Assembly: GCF_015627175.1 (NCBI RefSeq)
Contig: NZ_VTDQ01000011.1
Location: 1 to 64,000 of the forward strand
DNA: 64,000 nt
Direction of reading: 5' to 3'
Source: Acinetobacter pollinis
Lineage (GTDB): Bacteria; Pseudomonadota; Gammaproteobacteria; Pseudomonadales; Moraxellaceae
The notes under the pieces were generated by a model. That model did no database searches, was not told the origin of the DNA, and saw only the letters and a program-made list of their open reading frames with translations. This document shows positions 9,591-17,782 of this stretch, piece after piece. The translations under genes and the position numbers were made by a program. Each line of letters begins with the position of its first letter. Within the stretch, counting starts at the first letter, position 1.

Positions 9591-10262
9591 TTAGCTGATT
9601 TGCTTAGCAATTTCTAGATGTAATTGTTCAACATTTTGTACAATAATATCTGCGCCCCAAGCATTTAAATTATCTTTCATGTTTGGTGGTAAATAACCAT
9701 AAGCTGCCAAAATAGTCAGCATATTTGCATTGTTTCCAGCATCAATATCTCTAGGATGATCACCCACATAGATGATATCTTCTGAGGAAAGATTGAGCGT
9801 ATTTGCTGCCAAATACATAGGTTCTGGGTCTGGTTTTGTATGTTTGACATCTTGAGGACAGACCAATACAGCACAACGTGTGTTGAGTTTTAACTCGTTT
9901 AATAACTTCTCTGTAAGATATCTTGGTTTATTGGTGACAATTCCCCACGGAATATTTTCTTTTTCTAGCATTTCTAGAAGAGGATACATCCCGGCGAAAA
10001 GGTCTGTATCCACAACAACTTGTTGTTCATACACATCTAAAAAATGTTGCCGATATTTTAATAAGGTTGCATCGTCTTGTTTGAGTTCTGGATAGACCAA
10101 TTGAACCATTGCACGTGCGCCTTCAGAAACTTGTGCACGTATTGCATCTTCTGCTGGAATTGGACGACCAAGCTCTTTACAGATTTGCTGAATGATACGA
10201 ATAAAATCTGCAGCTGTATCTGCAAGTGTGCCATCTAAATCGAATAAAACGGCCTTTTTCAT
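9591..10262 (-). CDS. mupP: HAD phosphatase, probable MupP (MurNAc-6-P phosphatase)
   Basis: This 223-residue HAD hydrolase starts with the nucleophile motif [12 protein letters not shown] (residues 6-17) and carries VTNKPR (motif II, near 109) and [16 protein letters not shown] (motifs III/IV, near 166-181). By sequence it could be called phosphoglycolate phosphatase (Gph). In Pseudomonas the gene between ubiG and yciK is MupP, which dephosphorylates N-acetylmuramic acid 6-phosphate in the AnmK-MupP-AmgK-MurU cell-wall recycling route. The identical gene order here favours MupP. Its start overlaps the end of ubiG by 4 nt, so the two are translationally coupled. Confidence 0.75.
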   Translation of the reverse strand: MKKAVLFDLDGTLADTAADFIRIIQQICKELGRPIPAEDAIRAQVSEGARAMVQLVYPELKQDDATLLKYRQHFLDVYEQQVVVDTDLFAGMYPLLEMLEKENIPWGIVTNKPRYLTEKLLNELKLNTRCAVLVCPQDVKHTKPDPEPMYLAANTLNLSSEDIIYVGDHPRDIDAGNNANMLTILAAYGYLPPNMKDNLNAWGADIIVQNVEQLHLEIAKQIS

Positions 10263-10975
10263 ACGGATCTCTTATCTACTGTATGAACCATGTAATTCAC
10301 ATCTATATTTGGTGCTAACCAGTAATGTTTTGTAAGTGGGTTATAGTGAAGACCAATCATATTTTTTAATTGTAAGTCAGCAGCACGAATGTCGTAAGCA
10401 AGCTCCGAAGGCTTAATAAATTTGTGATAATCGTGTGTTCCTTTTGGAAGTAAACGCAATACATATTCAGCACCAATGATGGCAAATAGATATGATTTTG
10501 GATTGCGGTTAATGGTCGAGAAGAAAACGTGGCCACCCGGTTTTACAAGTTTTTTGCAAGCTTGAATAATAGATGCGGGATTCGGTACATGTTCTAACAT
10601 TTCCATACATGTAACAATGTCGTATTGACCCGCTTGCTCTTCTGCAAGTTGTTCTACAGGCACTTGCTTATATTCAATATTATTCACATCATTTTTTTCA
10701 GCATGTAATCGAGCAACATTTAGGGGAGCTTCACCCATATCGATACCGAGTACAGTTGCACCGCGTCGTGCCATGCTCTCTGCTAAGATGCCTCCACCAC
10801 AGCCGACATCAATAATTTTTTTGCCTTCAAGTCCCCCTGCATGCTCATCTATCCAGTTTAAGCGAAGTGGGTTAATTTCGTGAAGTGGGCGAAATTCCGA
10901 TGTTTTGTCCCACCATTTTTCTGCGAGTGCTTCAAATTTTGCAATTTCTTGTGGATCAACATTTAATTCTGACAT
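10259..10975 (-). CDS. ubiG: ubiquinone biosynthesis O-methyltransferase UbiG
   Basis: UbiG performs both O-methylations of ubiquinone synthesis using S-adenosylmethionine. The 238-residue protein opens with the UbiG-typical [17 protein letters not shown], shows the SAM motif [18 protein letters not shown] (about 57-74), [13 protein letters not shown] and [10 protein letters not shown], and has the expected length. It is first in the minus-strand operon. The promoter lies in the 180-bp gap toward dsbA. Confidence 0.95.
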   Translation of the reverse strand: MSELNVDPQEIAKFEALAEKWWDKTSEFRPLHEINPLRLNWIDEHAGGLEGKKIIDVGCGGGILAESMARRGATVLGIDMGEAPLNVARLHAEKNDVNNIEYKQVPVEQLAEEQAGQYDIVTCMEMLEHVPNPASIIQACKKLVKPGGHVFFSTINRNPKSYLFAIIGAEYVLRLLPKGTHDYHKFIKPSELAYDIRAADLQLKNMIGLHYNPLTKHYWLAPNIDVNYMVHTVDKRSV

Positions 10976-11154
10976 ATGTTATACCTAAAATTATTCAGTC
11001 CTTTCATTTAATCTAGTGTAGCGCTTATTATCAAGAAATGGACTAGCTATGCAAAAAACTTCACAGAAACAAGACGTTTTTTGCATGAATCTTTTTAAAT
11101 TAAGCGTTACTCTATGACGTAGTTTACAAACTTGCAAAAGGGAATACTCAGAAT

Positions 11155-11772
11155 ATGAAGAAGTTTATTTTAGGTGGGTTAACAGCAACTGTAATGGCTT
11201 TCTCTATGAATGCGATGGCTGACCAGTTTGTTGAAGGGAAAGACTATACGGTTATAAAAAATCCAACGCCTGTATCTGGCAATAAAGTTGAAGTCCGTGA
11301 ATTCTTTTGGTACGGCTGCCCGCACTGTTTTAAACTTGAGCCACACATGCAGACATGGTTAAAACAAATGCCAAAAGATGTAACATTTGTTCGTACGCCT
11401 GCTGCAATGAATCCTGTGTGGGAGTCAGGTGCACGTACATACTGGGCTTCTGAAATGTTAGGTGTTCGTCAAAAAACACATTTACCGTTGTTCCATGCAA
11501 TTCAAGTGGACAATCAACAAATCTTTGATCAAGCAACGGCTGCAAAATTCTTTACAAAATATGGTGTTCCAGAAAGTAAATTTAATAGTGCATACAATTC
11601 ATTTGCTGTAAGCACGAAAGTTGCTGAATCAAATAAACTTGCACAGCAATACCAACTTTCAGGTGTACCTGCAGTTGTTGTTGATGGAAAATATATGATT
11701 CAAGGTGAAAATGAGCGTGTAGTACAAGTGCTCACATATCTTATTGATAAAGAAATGAAATCTAAAAAATAA
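11155..11772 (+). CDS. dsbA: thiol:disulfide interchange protein DsbA
   Basis: DsbA is the periplasmic oxidant that forms disulfides in secreted proteins. The 205-residue precursor has a signal peptide (cleavage after MNAMA, about residue 22), a thioredoxin-like fold with the active site WYGCPHCFKLEPH (about 52-64, CPHC as in E. coli) and the cis-proline block SGVPAVVVDG near 175. A Shine-Dalgarno AAAGGGAA precedes the start. Disulfide-containing proteins in this window (SodC, the exported nucleosidase at 13424) could be substrates. Confidence 0.95.
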   Translation: MKKFILGGLTATVMAFSMNAMADQFVEGKDYTVIKNPTPVSGNKVEVREFFWYGCPHCFKLEPHMQTWLKQMPKDVTFVRTPAAMNPVWESGARTYWASEMLGVRQKTHLPLFHAIQVDNQQIFDQATAAKFFTKYGVPESKFNSAYNSFAVSTKVAESNKLAQQYQLSGVPAVVVDGKYMIQGENERVVQVLTYLIDKEMKSKK

Positions 11773-11780
11773 ATATGATT

Positions 11781-11810
11781 GATCAAAGATATCTACGGGT
11801 ATCTTTGATC
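11781..11810. terminator. hairpin between dsbA and convergent TetR gene
   Basis: GATCAAAGATA pairs with TATCTTTGATC across an 8-nt loop, giving an 11-bp stem right after dsbA. The bases after it (TTATTTG) are only moderately T-rich, so termination efficiency is uncertain. Confidence 0.6.
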
Positions 11811-12440
11811 TTATTTGAGTAGTGCGCTCTGAATAAAGCTCACTCGTTTTAAACAGTTTTGAAAAAAACTTATTTTTTCCATTTCTATCGTATTATTTCT
11901 GCATAAGTTAATCCAATCTTTAGACCATACCAAACACATCTCTAATAGAATTTCAGCAAACATATAAAGTTCGTTCGGGTGAGTATTCTGATATTGATCT
12001 AATTTTCTTAAATCACTTACTAAGTCACGTGTGAGATCAAATACATCTTGATAAATCATTTTCTCAAGTATTGGGTAGTTTCCCCAACGTTCTGAAATAA
12101 AAAAATGCCAGTAGGTTGCATGTTGTTCAACAAATTTAAATAATGTTTCTAGACGAACTTCAGTCGTTTCGTGGCTATGCGTAGTAAATCGAGCACGAGA
12201 TTGAAAGAGTGCACTTTTTATGAATACAGTTACCTGATCAATCGTTGCTTGAGCAAGCATATCTTTATTTTCGAAATGACGGTAAAGTGCACTAGGAACA
12301 ACGCCTACTTCACGTGCAATTTCACGTAAACTCATACTATGAAATGGCTGCCCGTTATAGCTTAGTAAAAGGACTTTTTCGATAATGGCTTGCCGACTTT
12401 GTATCTTACGCTCAGCACGCATAGACATTACAAGTTCCAT
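11811..12440 (-). CDS. TetR-family regulator, FabR-like N-terminus
   Basis: The 209-residue protein has a TetR helix-turn-helix at about residues 8-60. The block MRAERKIQSR...SLREIAREVGVVPSALYRHFENKD closely follows the style of FabR/DesT, repressors of unsaturated fatty acid synthesis. The C-terminal ligand domain, with many aromatic residues (ATYWHFFISERWGNYP near 105-120), does not settle the effector. Likely start is at 12440 or at the internal Met7 (MRAERK). No fatty-acid gene is adjacent, so the FabR resemblance is suggestive only. Confidence 0.75.
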   Translation of the reverse strand: MELVMSMRAERKIQSRQAIIEKVLLLSYNGQPFHSMSLREIAREVGVVPSALYRHFENKDMLAQATIDQVTVFIKSALFQSRARFTTHSHETTEVRLETLFKFVEQHATYWHFFISERWGNYPILEKMIYQDVFDLTRDLVSDLRKLDQYQNTHPNELYMFAEILLEMCLVWSKDWINLCRNNTIEMEKISFFQNCLKRVSFIQSALLK

Positions 12441-12529
12441 CTAATAATATAAAAAACAATTTAAACATAGAATAAATTGGAGTTCTATTTTTATAGTATA
12501 AACTCATAATATCTTACAAATAATTGATA

Positions 12530-12565
12530 AAAAGAGGTCTATTTATTAAAGAAACAAATAGACCT
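12530..12565 (-). terminator. terminator of the exported nucleosidase operon
   Basis: AGGTCTATTT pairs with AAATAGACCT over an 11-nt loop. On the minus strand the stem is followed by C-TTTTT-A, directly downstream of the 12572 gene's stop codon. Good Rho-independent candidate. Confidence 0.7.
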
Positions 12566-12571
12566 TGTGAG

Positions 12572-13402
12572 TTACTTCACAGATTTTAAATAATTTACAG
12601 CAACATCAAGTACGTATTGTTGGCATGCTGCACCCGTATTTGGGTTATAGCTTCCATTGTTGGTTAGGTTGTTCGATAGTACACGAATACCGATAAATGG
12701 AACATGATATAGAGACGCAACTTGTGCAGCAGAAGCGGTTTCCATTTCTTCTACTGACGTTCCGTAATTTTCATGGAAATATTTAATACGATCTAGTTCG
12801 TTATTCCAAACATCTGCTGAACCAATAACGCCTTCAACAACTTTTCCTTGTTTATAGGTTGCTTTAATTGCATTGGCTGCAGCAAGAAGTTTCGGATCTG
12901 CATCAAAACGAAGGCGACGACTTTCTTCCTCTGGCGTATTGTTTTTAGGTAAAACATTAAAAGACTTATTCCATGTGAGGGTATTTGAACCTTCACCCAA
13001 TGCTTTATTTGGTGTAATAAATGCACTAATATTTTCAGAAGTTTTTCCTAGTACAATATCAAACACATTAAGTTTTGGATCGTGACCACCTGCTGTACCT
13101 TGGTTAATAATTGCAGCAGGATGATAGTGTTCAATCGCTAAAGTTGTTGCAGCTGCAGCATCTGTCATACCCATAAGTGTACGTGATACTACAACAGGGT
13201 AACCTTGATATGTACCTTCCCAAAACTTCCAAGCACCATAGGTCTTTTCTTTTACATTTTTCAACTGACTTACGATATGGTCAGTTTCGATATCAAGTGC
13301 ACCTTGAATAATCACAGGTGACTGCTTTGTTTGAGCATATGTTGCTTGTACAGCCATAATGCAAGTAATAGCAACAATTGCAGGTCGAACGAACTTTTTC
13401 AT
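12572..13402 (-). CDS. exported nucleosidase/phosphorylase-like protein, Asn-variant
   Basis: The 276-residue protein has a signal peptide (MKKFVRP...VQATYA, cleavage near 23) and a PNP/UDP-phosphorylase (MTA/SAH nucleosidase) fold: INQGTAGGHDP (about 99-109) and SVEEMETASAAQVA (about 216-229). Glu221 matches the substrate-binding glutamate of the family. Where most members read R-x-(L/I)-S-D, this one reads RVLSNN (240-245), so the usual proton-donating Asp is Asn244. The change may alter base specificity or abolish hydrolysis. It sits 21 bp downstream of a second paralog and is co-transcribed with it; both are divergent from tsx. Compartment: periplasm, inferred from the signal peptide. Confidence 0.8.
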   Translation of the reverse strand: MKKFVRPAIVAITCIMAVQATYAQTKQSPVIIQGALDIETDHIVSQLKNVKEKTYGAWKFWEGTYQGYPVVVSRTLMGMTDAAAATTLAIEHYHPAAIINQGTAGGHDPKLNVFDIVLGKTSENISAFITPNKALGEGSNTLTWNKSFNVLPKNNTPEEESRRLRFDADPKLLAAANAIKATYKQGKVVEGVIGSADVWNNELDRIKYFHENYGTSVEEMETASAAQVASLYHVPFIGIRVLSNNLTNNGSYNPNTGAACQQYVLDVAVNYLKSVK

Positions 13403-13423
13403 AGTAAGATCTCTAATTGTGAT

Positions 13424-14323
13424 TTATTTCAAAGCTTTAACATATTGGATAACGATCTGAGATGAGTTTTTCGCAGCAAGTTGGATGAATGTACTCTCTT
13501 CATTTTCACCAGCGCCACCACCAGCAAGATCAGATAAAGCGCGAAATACAATAAAAGGCTTATCATTGACATAAGCAACATGGCCAATAGCAGCAGATTC
13601 CATGTCTACAACATTTGCATGGAAGGTATTAAATACAAATTGGCGTAATTCTGCATTGTCCATAAATGATTGTCCAGAAACGCCGTTACCGCCAAAAGCA
13701 ACTTTTGGTGTATGACTAAGACAATGATTGTCTGCAGTACAACGGTCTAGGCGTGGTTGAGCCAAAATTTCTTTTGCTTGCGCCATTAGATTCGGATCTA
13801 CTTTAAACCAAAATTTCTCTTCAGGTGCTTGGCTACCATTTGCAATTTGAACATCTTGTGGAAACATCATACCGAAATTTGGATAAGGTGTTTTTAAGAA
13901 TGCAGGTGCAACAAATTTACCATTGGTTTGACGTGCCATAATGGACTCAAGATATTGTCCCCACTGATCTGGCACTGAAATATCACCAATGTTAAGGTTT
14001 GGATTTACACCACCAGCAACTCCTGAAAACACAATATTCTTAACATTAAAATGATCTAGTGCCATTTGAGTTGTCATTGCAGCATTGACCATTGACATGC
14101 CTGATAAAAATAGTACGACATCTTTATCGCCAATTTTACCTGTGTAAAATTCGGTACGGTTAATTGTATGTAACTTTGCATCTTTTAATGCAGCGCGTAA
14201 TTCAGGAATTTCGGGTTGAAATGCACATATAATGGCAATGCGAGAGGTCGTATCTAATTTGCTTTGAGCAAAGGCGATGGTGCTTATGAGTAAGCTAAGA
14301 AAGAAGGTCAATAACTTTTTCAT
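13424..14323 (-). CDS. exported MTA/SAH nucleosidase-like protein
   Basis: This 299-residue protein has a signal peptide (MKKLLTFFLSLLISTIAFA, cleavage near 19) and a complete nucleosidase-type core: SGVAGGVNP (about 100-108), VVDMESAAIGHVA (238-250, Glu242) and FRALSDLAGG (260-269, Asp265 as catalytic acid). An inserted loop with Cys195 and Cys201 could form a disulfide in the periplasm. I reject the longer reading up to 14641 because its first 106 residues are not signal-like and overlap the promoter region shared with tsx. First gene of a two-gene operon. Substrate (MTA, SAH, adenosine or inosine) cannot be decided from sequence. Confidence 0.82.
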   Translation of the reverse strand: MKKLLTFFLSLLISTIAFAQSKLDTTSRIAIICAFQPEIPELRAALKDAKLHTINRTEFYTGKIGDKDVVLFLSGMSMVNAAMTTQMALDHFNVKNIVFSGVAGGVNPNLNIGDISVPDQWGQYLESIMARQTNGKFVAPAFLKTPYPNFGMMFPQDVQIANGSQAPEEKFWFKVDPNLMAQAKEILAQPRLDRCTADNHCLSHTPKVAFGGNGVSGQSFMDNAELRQFVFNTFHANVVDMESAAIGHVAYVNDKPFIVFRALSDLAGGGAGENEESTFIQLAAKNSSQIVIQYVKALK

Positions 14324-14649
14324 GTTAAATAAAGTGCCTTTCAGGATAATTGAAGGGGAGTTAAGCAAGCAATATGCCAAAAAAGATTGGCAGATTATCT
14401 TTCTAAGAAAGTAGAAAATAAATGAATAGATGGATAAATTAAACACTATTTTTTGATGAAAAATAACATTTTCACATATAAATGAAATAAAATAATAGCT
14501 TAGTTTTACCATCAATATGATTATTTGATGATTTTTGTTGCACTGAATATGTAAATAGGCATATTCCTTGCTTATAAAACTCCTTCTATTCCATTTTTGC
14601 CACTCTCGGTCAAAATTGTACAGTTCGTGACTTAGGAGCACGTGAAATC
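14324..14649. promoter_or_regulatory. divergent promoter region with two dyads, nucleosidase operon / tsx
   Basis: This 326-bp AT-rich gap separates two divergent transcription units. It contains CATCAA...TTGATG (14510-14530, 9-nt spacer) and GAATATG...CATATTC (14545-14566, 8-nt spacer). Both have the size of operator sites for dimeric repressors. In E. coli tsx is controlled by DeoR and CytR, but no matching consensus is claimed here. Confidence 0.4.
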
Positions 14650-15501
14650 ATGTCTACCAAATTATTGAGCTATATCTTTGCTGCAACAGCGACGCTTTGT
14701 ACTGTTCAACAAGCCAATTCAGCAATGAACACAACGTTATGGGGAATTTATAGCAATAACGTAATGTTTAGCCCAAAACCTGTAAAGAATGCTTATTTAG
14801 AGCTTGAATATTCGGGACAAACAGGCCCAATTGATTGGTATGGATATTTTGACGCACCTAAGTTTTTTGATGGGAACCAAAATATTACTGGTGTTTGGGA
14901 TAGCAAAAGTTCTAAGTTATTCATGGAACATGAGCCGAAAGTCTCTTTAAATCGTTTAACAGGCAAAGACTTATCTGTTGGCCCATTTAAAGATTGGTTT
15001 ATTGCAACTGACTGGATTGTAGATGCTGGAAATACAGTGCTTACACGCCAAAATACATTGTATTATGGTTTAGGTACATCAATTGATACGCATACTAAGT
15101 TGGGTATGAGTGTAAATGTTTATGCGAAGCAACAGTGGGAAAACTATGGTGCTGCAAATGCCTATACATCTGATGATGGCGGTCGTCTACAAGTACAATT
15201 TTTCTATCCATTGTATTCATTCCAAAATGGTGCATCTTTAAACTACTTTACTTTCTCTAACTACGATTTTGGTTCTAAATTAGCTGATAAAACAGGTGGT
15301 AATACGCGCACTAATGAAGCTTTTGTTTCAACCCATATTTTTTCGTATAAGCTGAAAGAGTTTAGTGCATATGCAGGCGCACGCTATTTCCATAACGGTG
15401 GTCAGTTTAAAGATGGTGCAACAAATAACTGGGGTAGTGGTGATTTCACACAAAAAAGCACAGGATGGGGTTATTACCTTGCTTTAGGTTATCACTTCTA
15501 A
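14650..15501 (+). CDS. tsx: nucleoside-specific outer-membrane channel Tsx
   Basis: Tsx lets nucleosides and deoxynucleosides cross the outer membrane. The 283-residue precursor has a signal peptide (cleavage near residue 24, after ANS). It follows E. coli Tsx through nearly its whole length: YLELEYSGQTGPIDWYGYFDAPKFF, GVWDS...LFMEHEPK, DLSVGPFKDWFIATD, MSVNVYAKQQWENYGAAN, RTNEAFVSTHI and the final STGWGYYLALGYHF. It ends in Phe, as beta-barrel proteins do. It is divergent from the exported nucleosidase pair, which suggests a shared nucleoside-scavenging function. A hairpin at 15532-15560 follows. Confidence 0.92.
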   Translation: MSTKLLSYIFAATATLCTVQQANSAMNTTLWGIYSNNVMFSPKPVKNAYLELEYSGQTGPIDWYGYFDAPKFFDGNQNITGVWDSKSSKLFMEHEPKVSLNRLTGKDLSVGPFKDWFIATDWIVDAGNTVLTRQNTLYYGLGTSIDTHTKLGMSVNVYAKQQWENYGAANAYTSDDGGRLQVQFFYPLYSFQNGASLNYFTFSNYDFGSKLADKTGGNTRTNEAFVSTHIFSYKLKEFSAYAGARYFHNGGQFKDGATNNWGSGDFTQKSTGWGYYLALGYHF

Positions 15502-15531
15502 GTCTTTAAAATAATATCTCAAATATCAGCT

Positions 15532-15560
15532 ACTTTGGGTAGCTGATATTAAACACTGGT
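15532..15560 (+). terminator. hairpin downstream of tsx
   Basis: A perfect 12-bp stem (AATATCAGCTAC with GTAGCTGATATT, 5-nt loop) follows tsx. No T-tract follows, so it may be a weak or Rho-assisted terminator or a 3'-end stabiliser. Confidence 0.5.
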
Positions 15561-15658
15561 TTTGTTTTGTACATTTTCTTCACTCGAATCGTCAAAAAAA
15601 ATAAATAGAATCTGTTACAATTATTTCATTCATTTGCTTTTAAATTGAAGGAAAAAAA

Positions 15659-16375
15659 ATGCGTATAGACCAGAGAGCTGTCGATCAACTTCGTGACGTA
15701 AAAATTACTAGAAACTATACTCGTTACGCAGAGGGGTCTGTTCTCATTGAATTTGGTCATACCAAAGTACTTTGTACAGCAAGTATTGATCATAGTGTGC
15801 CAAGATTTTTAAAAGGGCAAGGACAAGGTTGGGTAACTGCTGAATATGGTATGTTGCCAAGATCTACACATACACGTTCAGATCGTGAGGCTGCTCGAGG
15901 AAAACAAAGTGGTCGTACTCAAGAAATTCAGCGCTTGATTGGCCGTAGCTTACGTGCGATGGTCGATCTAAAAAAACTTGGCGAAAATACAATTACAATT
16001 GATTGTGATGTTATTCAAGCAGATGGCGGCACACGTACAGCTTCTATTACAGGGGCAGCGATTGCACTTGTAGATGCTATTAGCGTGTTACTTGAAAAGA
16101 AAAAAATTAAACACGATCCTTTAAAAGGTTTAATTGCTGCAATTTCTGTAGGTATTTATCAAGATGAAGCTTTACTTGATTTGTGCTATGAAGAAGATTC
16201 GAATTGCCAAACAGACTTAAACGTTGTAATGACACAATCGGGTGAGTTTATTGAAATTCAAGGAACGGCTGAAGATAAGCCTTTCACACGTGAACAAGCA
16301 GACAGTATGCTTGCTTTAGCAGAGCAAGGTATTCAAACCCTTATTCAAAAACAGCAAGAAGCATTGGGTTGGTAA
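15659..16375 (+). CDS. rph: ribonuclease PH
   Basis: RNase PH trims tRNA 3' ends by phosphorolysis. The 238-residue protein matches the family from [27 protein letters not shown] through [17 protein letters not shown] (about 60-76), [25 protein letters not shown] (basic tRNA-contacting region) and [19 protein letters not shown] (about 118-136). Length is normal. AAGGA precedes the start. Single gene followed by its own hairpin terminator. Confidence 0.96.
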   Translation: MRIDQRAVDQLRDVKITRNYTRYAEGSVLIEFGHTKVLCTASIDHSVPRFLKGQGQGWVTAEYGMLPRSTHTRSDREAARGKQSGRTQEIQRLIGRSLRAMVDLKKLGENTITIDCDVIQADGGTRTASITGAAIALVDAISVLLEKKKIKHDPLKGLIAAISVGIYQDEALLDLCYEEDSNCQTDLNVVMTQSGEFIEIQGTAEDKPFTREQADSMLALAEQGIQTLIQKQQEALGW

Positions 16376-16387
16376 GCTTTTAAAAGC

Positions 16388-16415
16388 ATAAAACCAGTTT
16401 TATCACTGGTTTTAT
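16388..16415 (+). terminator. rph terminator
   Basis: ATAAAACCAGT pairs with ACTGGTTTTAT (11-bp stem, 6-nt loop), with a short T-run inside the descending arm, 12 nt after the rph stop. Confidence 0.7.
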
Positions 16416-16418
16416 AGT

Positions 16419-16447
16419 AGAGGTATACGAGCTGATCGTATACCTCT
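16419..16447. terminator. second hairpin between rph and sodC
   Basis: AGAGGTATACGA pairs perfectly with TCGTATACCTCT over a 5-nt loop (12-bp stem). No T-tract is found on either side. It lies between converging genes and may end sodC transcripts or protect 3' ends. Confidence 0.5.
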
Positions 16448-16476
16448 AAAGAAAATTTTCAAATTTCAGTAATCTT

Positions 16477-17028
16477 TTAAATAACTCCACACGCAATACG
16501 ACTACCACCACCACCAAGAGGTTTTGGTGTATCTGAGTAGTTGTCTCCACCGCTATGAACAACAATTGCATGCCCTCGAATATCTGCGAGTTTTAAACGT
16601 GGTGCAATATTGGTTTCTTTAACATTTCCATCTGCATCGGCAGTAAGCAGAGGTAAATCACCTAAGTGACCAGTCATTGGTGTTCCATGATGTTCTGCAT
16701 GGTTTGGATTGAAGTGACCACCCGCTGCTAAAGCTGCACCTACTTGTCCATCTTTTCCAACAGGCTGACATGAACCATACTCATGTACATGAAAACCATG
16801 AGGGCCTGATGGTATTTTTTCTAAATTAGTCTGAATTTTTAGACCTTCAGATGTGTCTTCCAAAGTTACCGTACCTAACTTTTCTCCTATGCCTTGTGCA
16901 GATACGGCATATACAGTAACTTTTTCTGTAGAATGATGATGCATTGAAGAAATTGTCGTACATCCTGTAACTATTAAAATACTTGTAAAGCATAGACCTA
17001 CAGTCTTATAAAGTTGCTTCATCTTCAT
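16477..17028 (-). CDS. sodC: Cu,Zn superoxide dismutase, lipoprotein
   Basis: SodC converts superoxide to peroxide in the periplasm. The 183-residue precursor has a lipoprotein signal with lipobox VTGC (Cys about 22), so it is probably anchored in a membrane after LspA processing. Metal ligands and structure are all visible: HGFHVHEYGSC (about 83-93), GGHFNPNHAEHHG with TGHLGDLP (about 107-128), and a C-terminal HSGGDNYSDTPKPLGGGGSRIACG. The two Cys of the intrachain disulfide are present, probably formed by DsbA. The start may be at Met1 or Met3. Confidence 0.93.
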   Translation of the reverse strand: MKMKQLYKTVGLCFTSILIVTGCTTISSMHHHSTEKVTVYAVSAQGIGEKLGTVTLEDTSEGLKIQTNLEKIPSGPHGFHVHEYGSCQPVGKDGQVGAALAAGGHFNPNHAEHHGTPMTGHLGDLPLLTADADGNVKETNIAPRLKLADIRGHAIVVHSGGDNYSDTPKPLGGGGSRIACGVI

Positions 17029-17782
17029 TTATTCCTATTTAATTTGAATTATAAGTATCGTAAAAGATCAATCAAACGCAGTAAAACAATCCTTGATTGC
17101 TTAAAAGATTGACCTTTGTATATCGAGTTTACAATTTTTTAGACAATATATGGCTAAAAATAACAGTGATTAAAGTGAAGAACTGTATCTAATAAGAATA
17201 CATGAAAGATAAGTTAAATTAAAAAATGAATAGACATTTTGTTTCAATAAAAATCTTAATTTTTATATAAAAATTGATTGTAAAAAAAGAGACGTATGGT
17301 TCGTTTAATAGTAATTTATTGATTTATATATCCTTTCAATAGGCTAAATTTATAGTGTTTAGCAGTGAAATAATATTAGACAAATTTATTTTTTTAAGTG
17401 ATTGATAATGATTAACTTAATGTGCTAGTTTTGAGATTGAAGGAAATAAGAATTTAGCCAATTCAGGAAGATAGCGCTTTGCTTAGTTCTCGTGTCAGAG
17501 AAATGATAAATGAACGTTATTTGTGAATAATGATTGATCACTAAATTTTTACGGAATCATAAAGTAAAAAAGTCTGTATTTAATAAAACTCGTGTTATCT
17601 TAAATTTGTACTTTTTTGTGGGAAATGGAGTAAACGCAAAGAAATAACTTTTTCTATACTAATGTAGTATGTCCTTTGGGGCAGATAATGCCTAAGGTGT
17701 ATTTTCATCGTGTAGAGGAAGTGTATAGTCTTTTTTATTGACTTAATCTTGCGCTATTTTAAATAGTTTAATGGAGTCGGGA
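17029..17782. other. long non-coding gap upstream of the SinR-like gene and gap
   Basis: About 750 bp carry no credible ORF. The first 600 bp are AT-rich without clear structure. The last part holds ATACTA-ATG-TAGTAT (17656-17670), followed closely by a hairpin with GGCA/TGCC and CCTT/AAGG pairs (17673-17697). Near 17738 there is a TTGACT hexamer that could be a -35 box for the gene starting at 17783. This could be a long structured leader or an unannotated small RNA; no known RNA family is recognised. Confidence 0.4.

Noticed and set aside
13424-14641. 405-residue version of the exported nucleosidase
   Set aside because: The first 106 residues lie over the tsx promoter region and are not protein-like; a signal peptide begins at the internal Met (14323).
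17029-17782. Hidden tRNA or known riboswitch in the long gap
   Set aside because: No cloverleaf, TTCGAATC-type arm or known riboswitch core was seen; only two small hairpins remain, reported separately.
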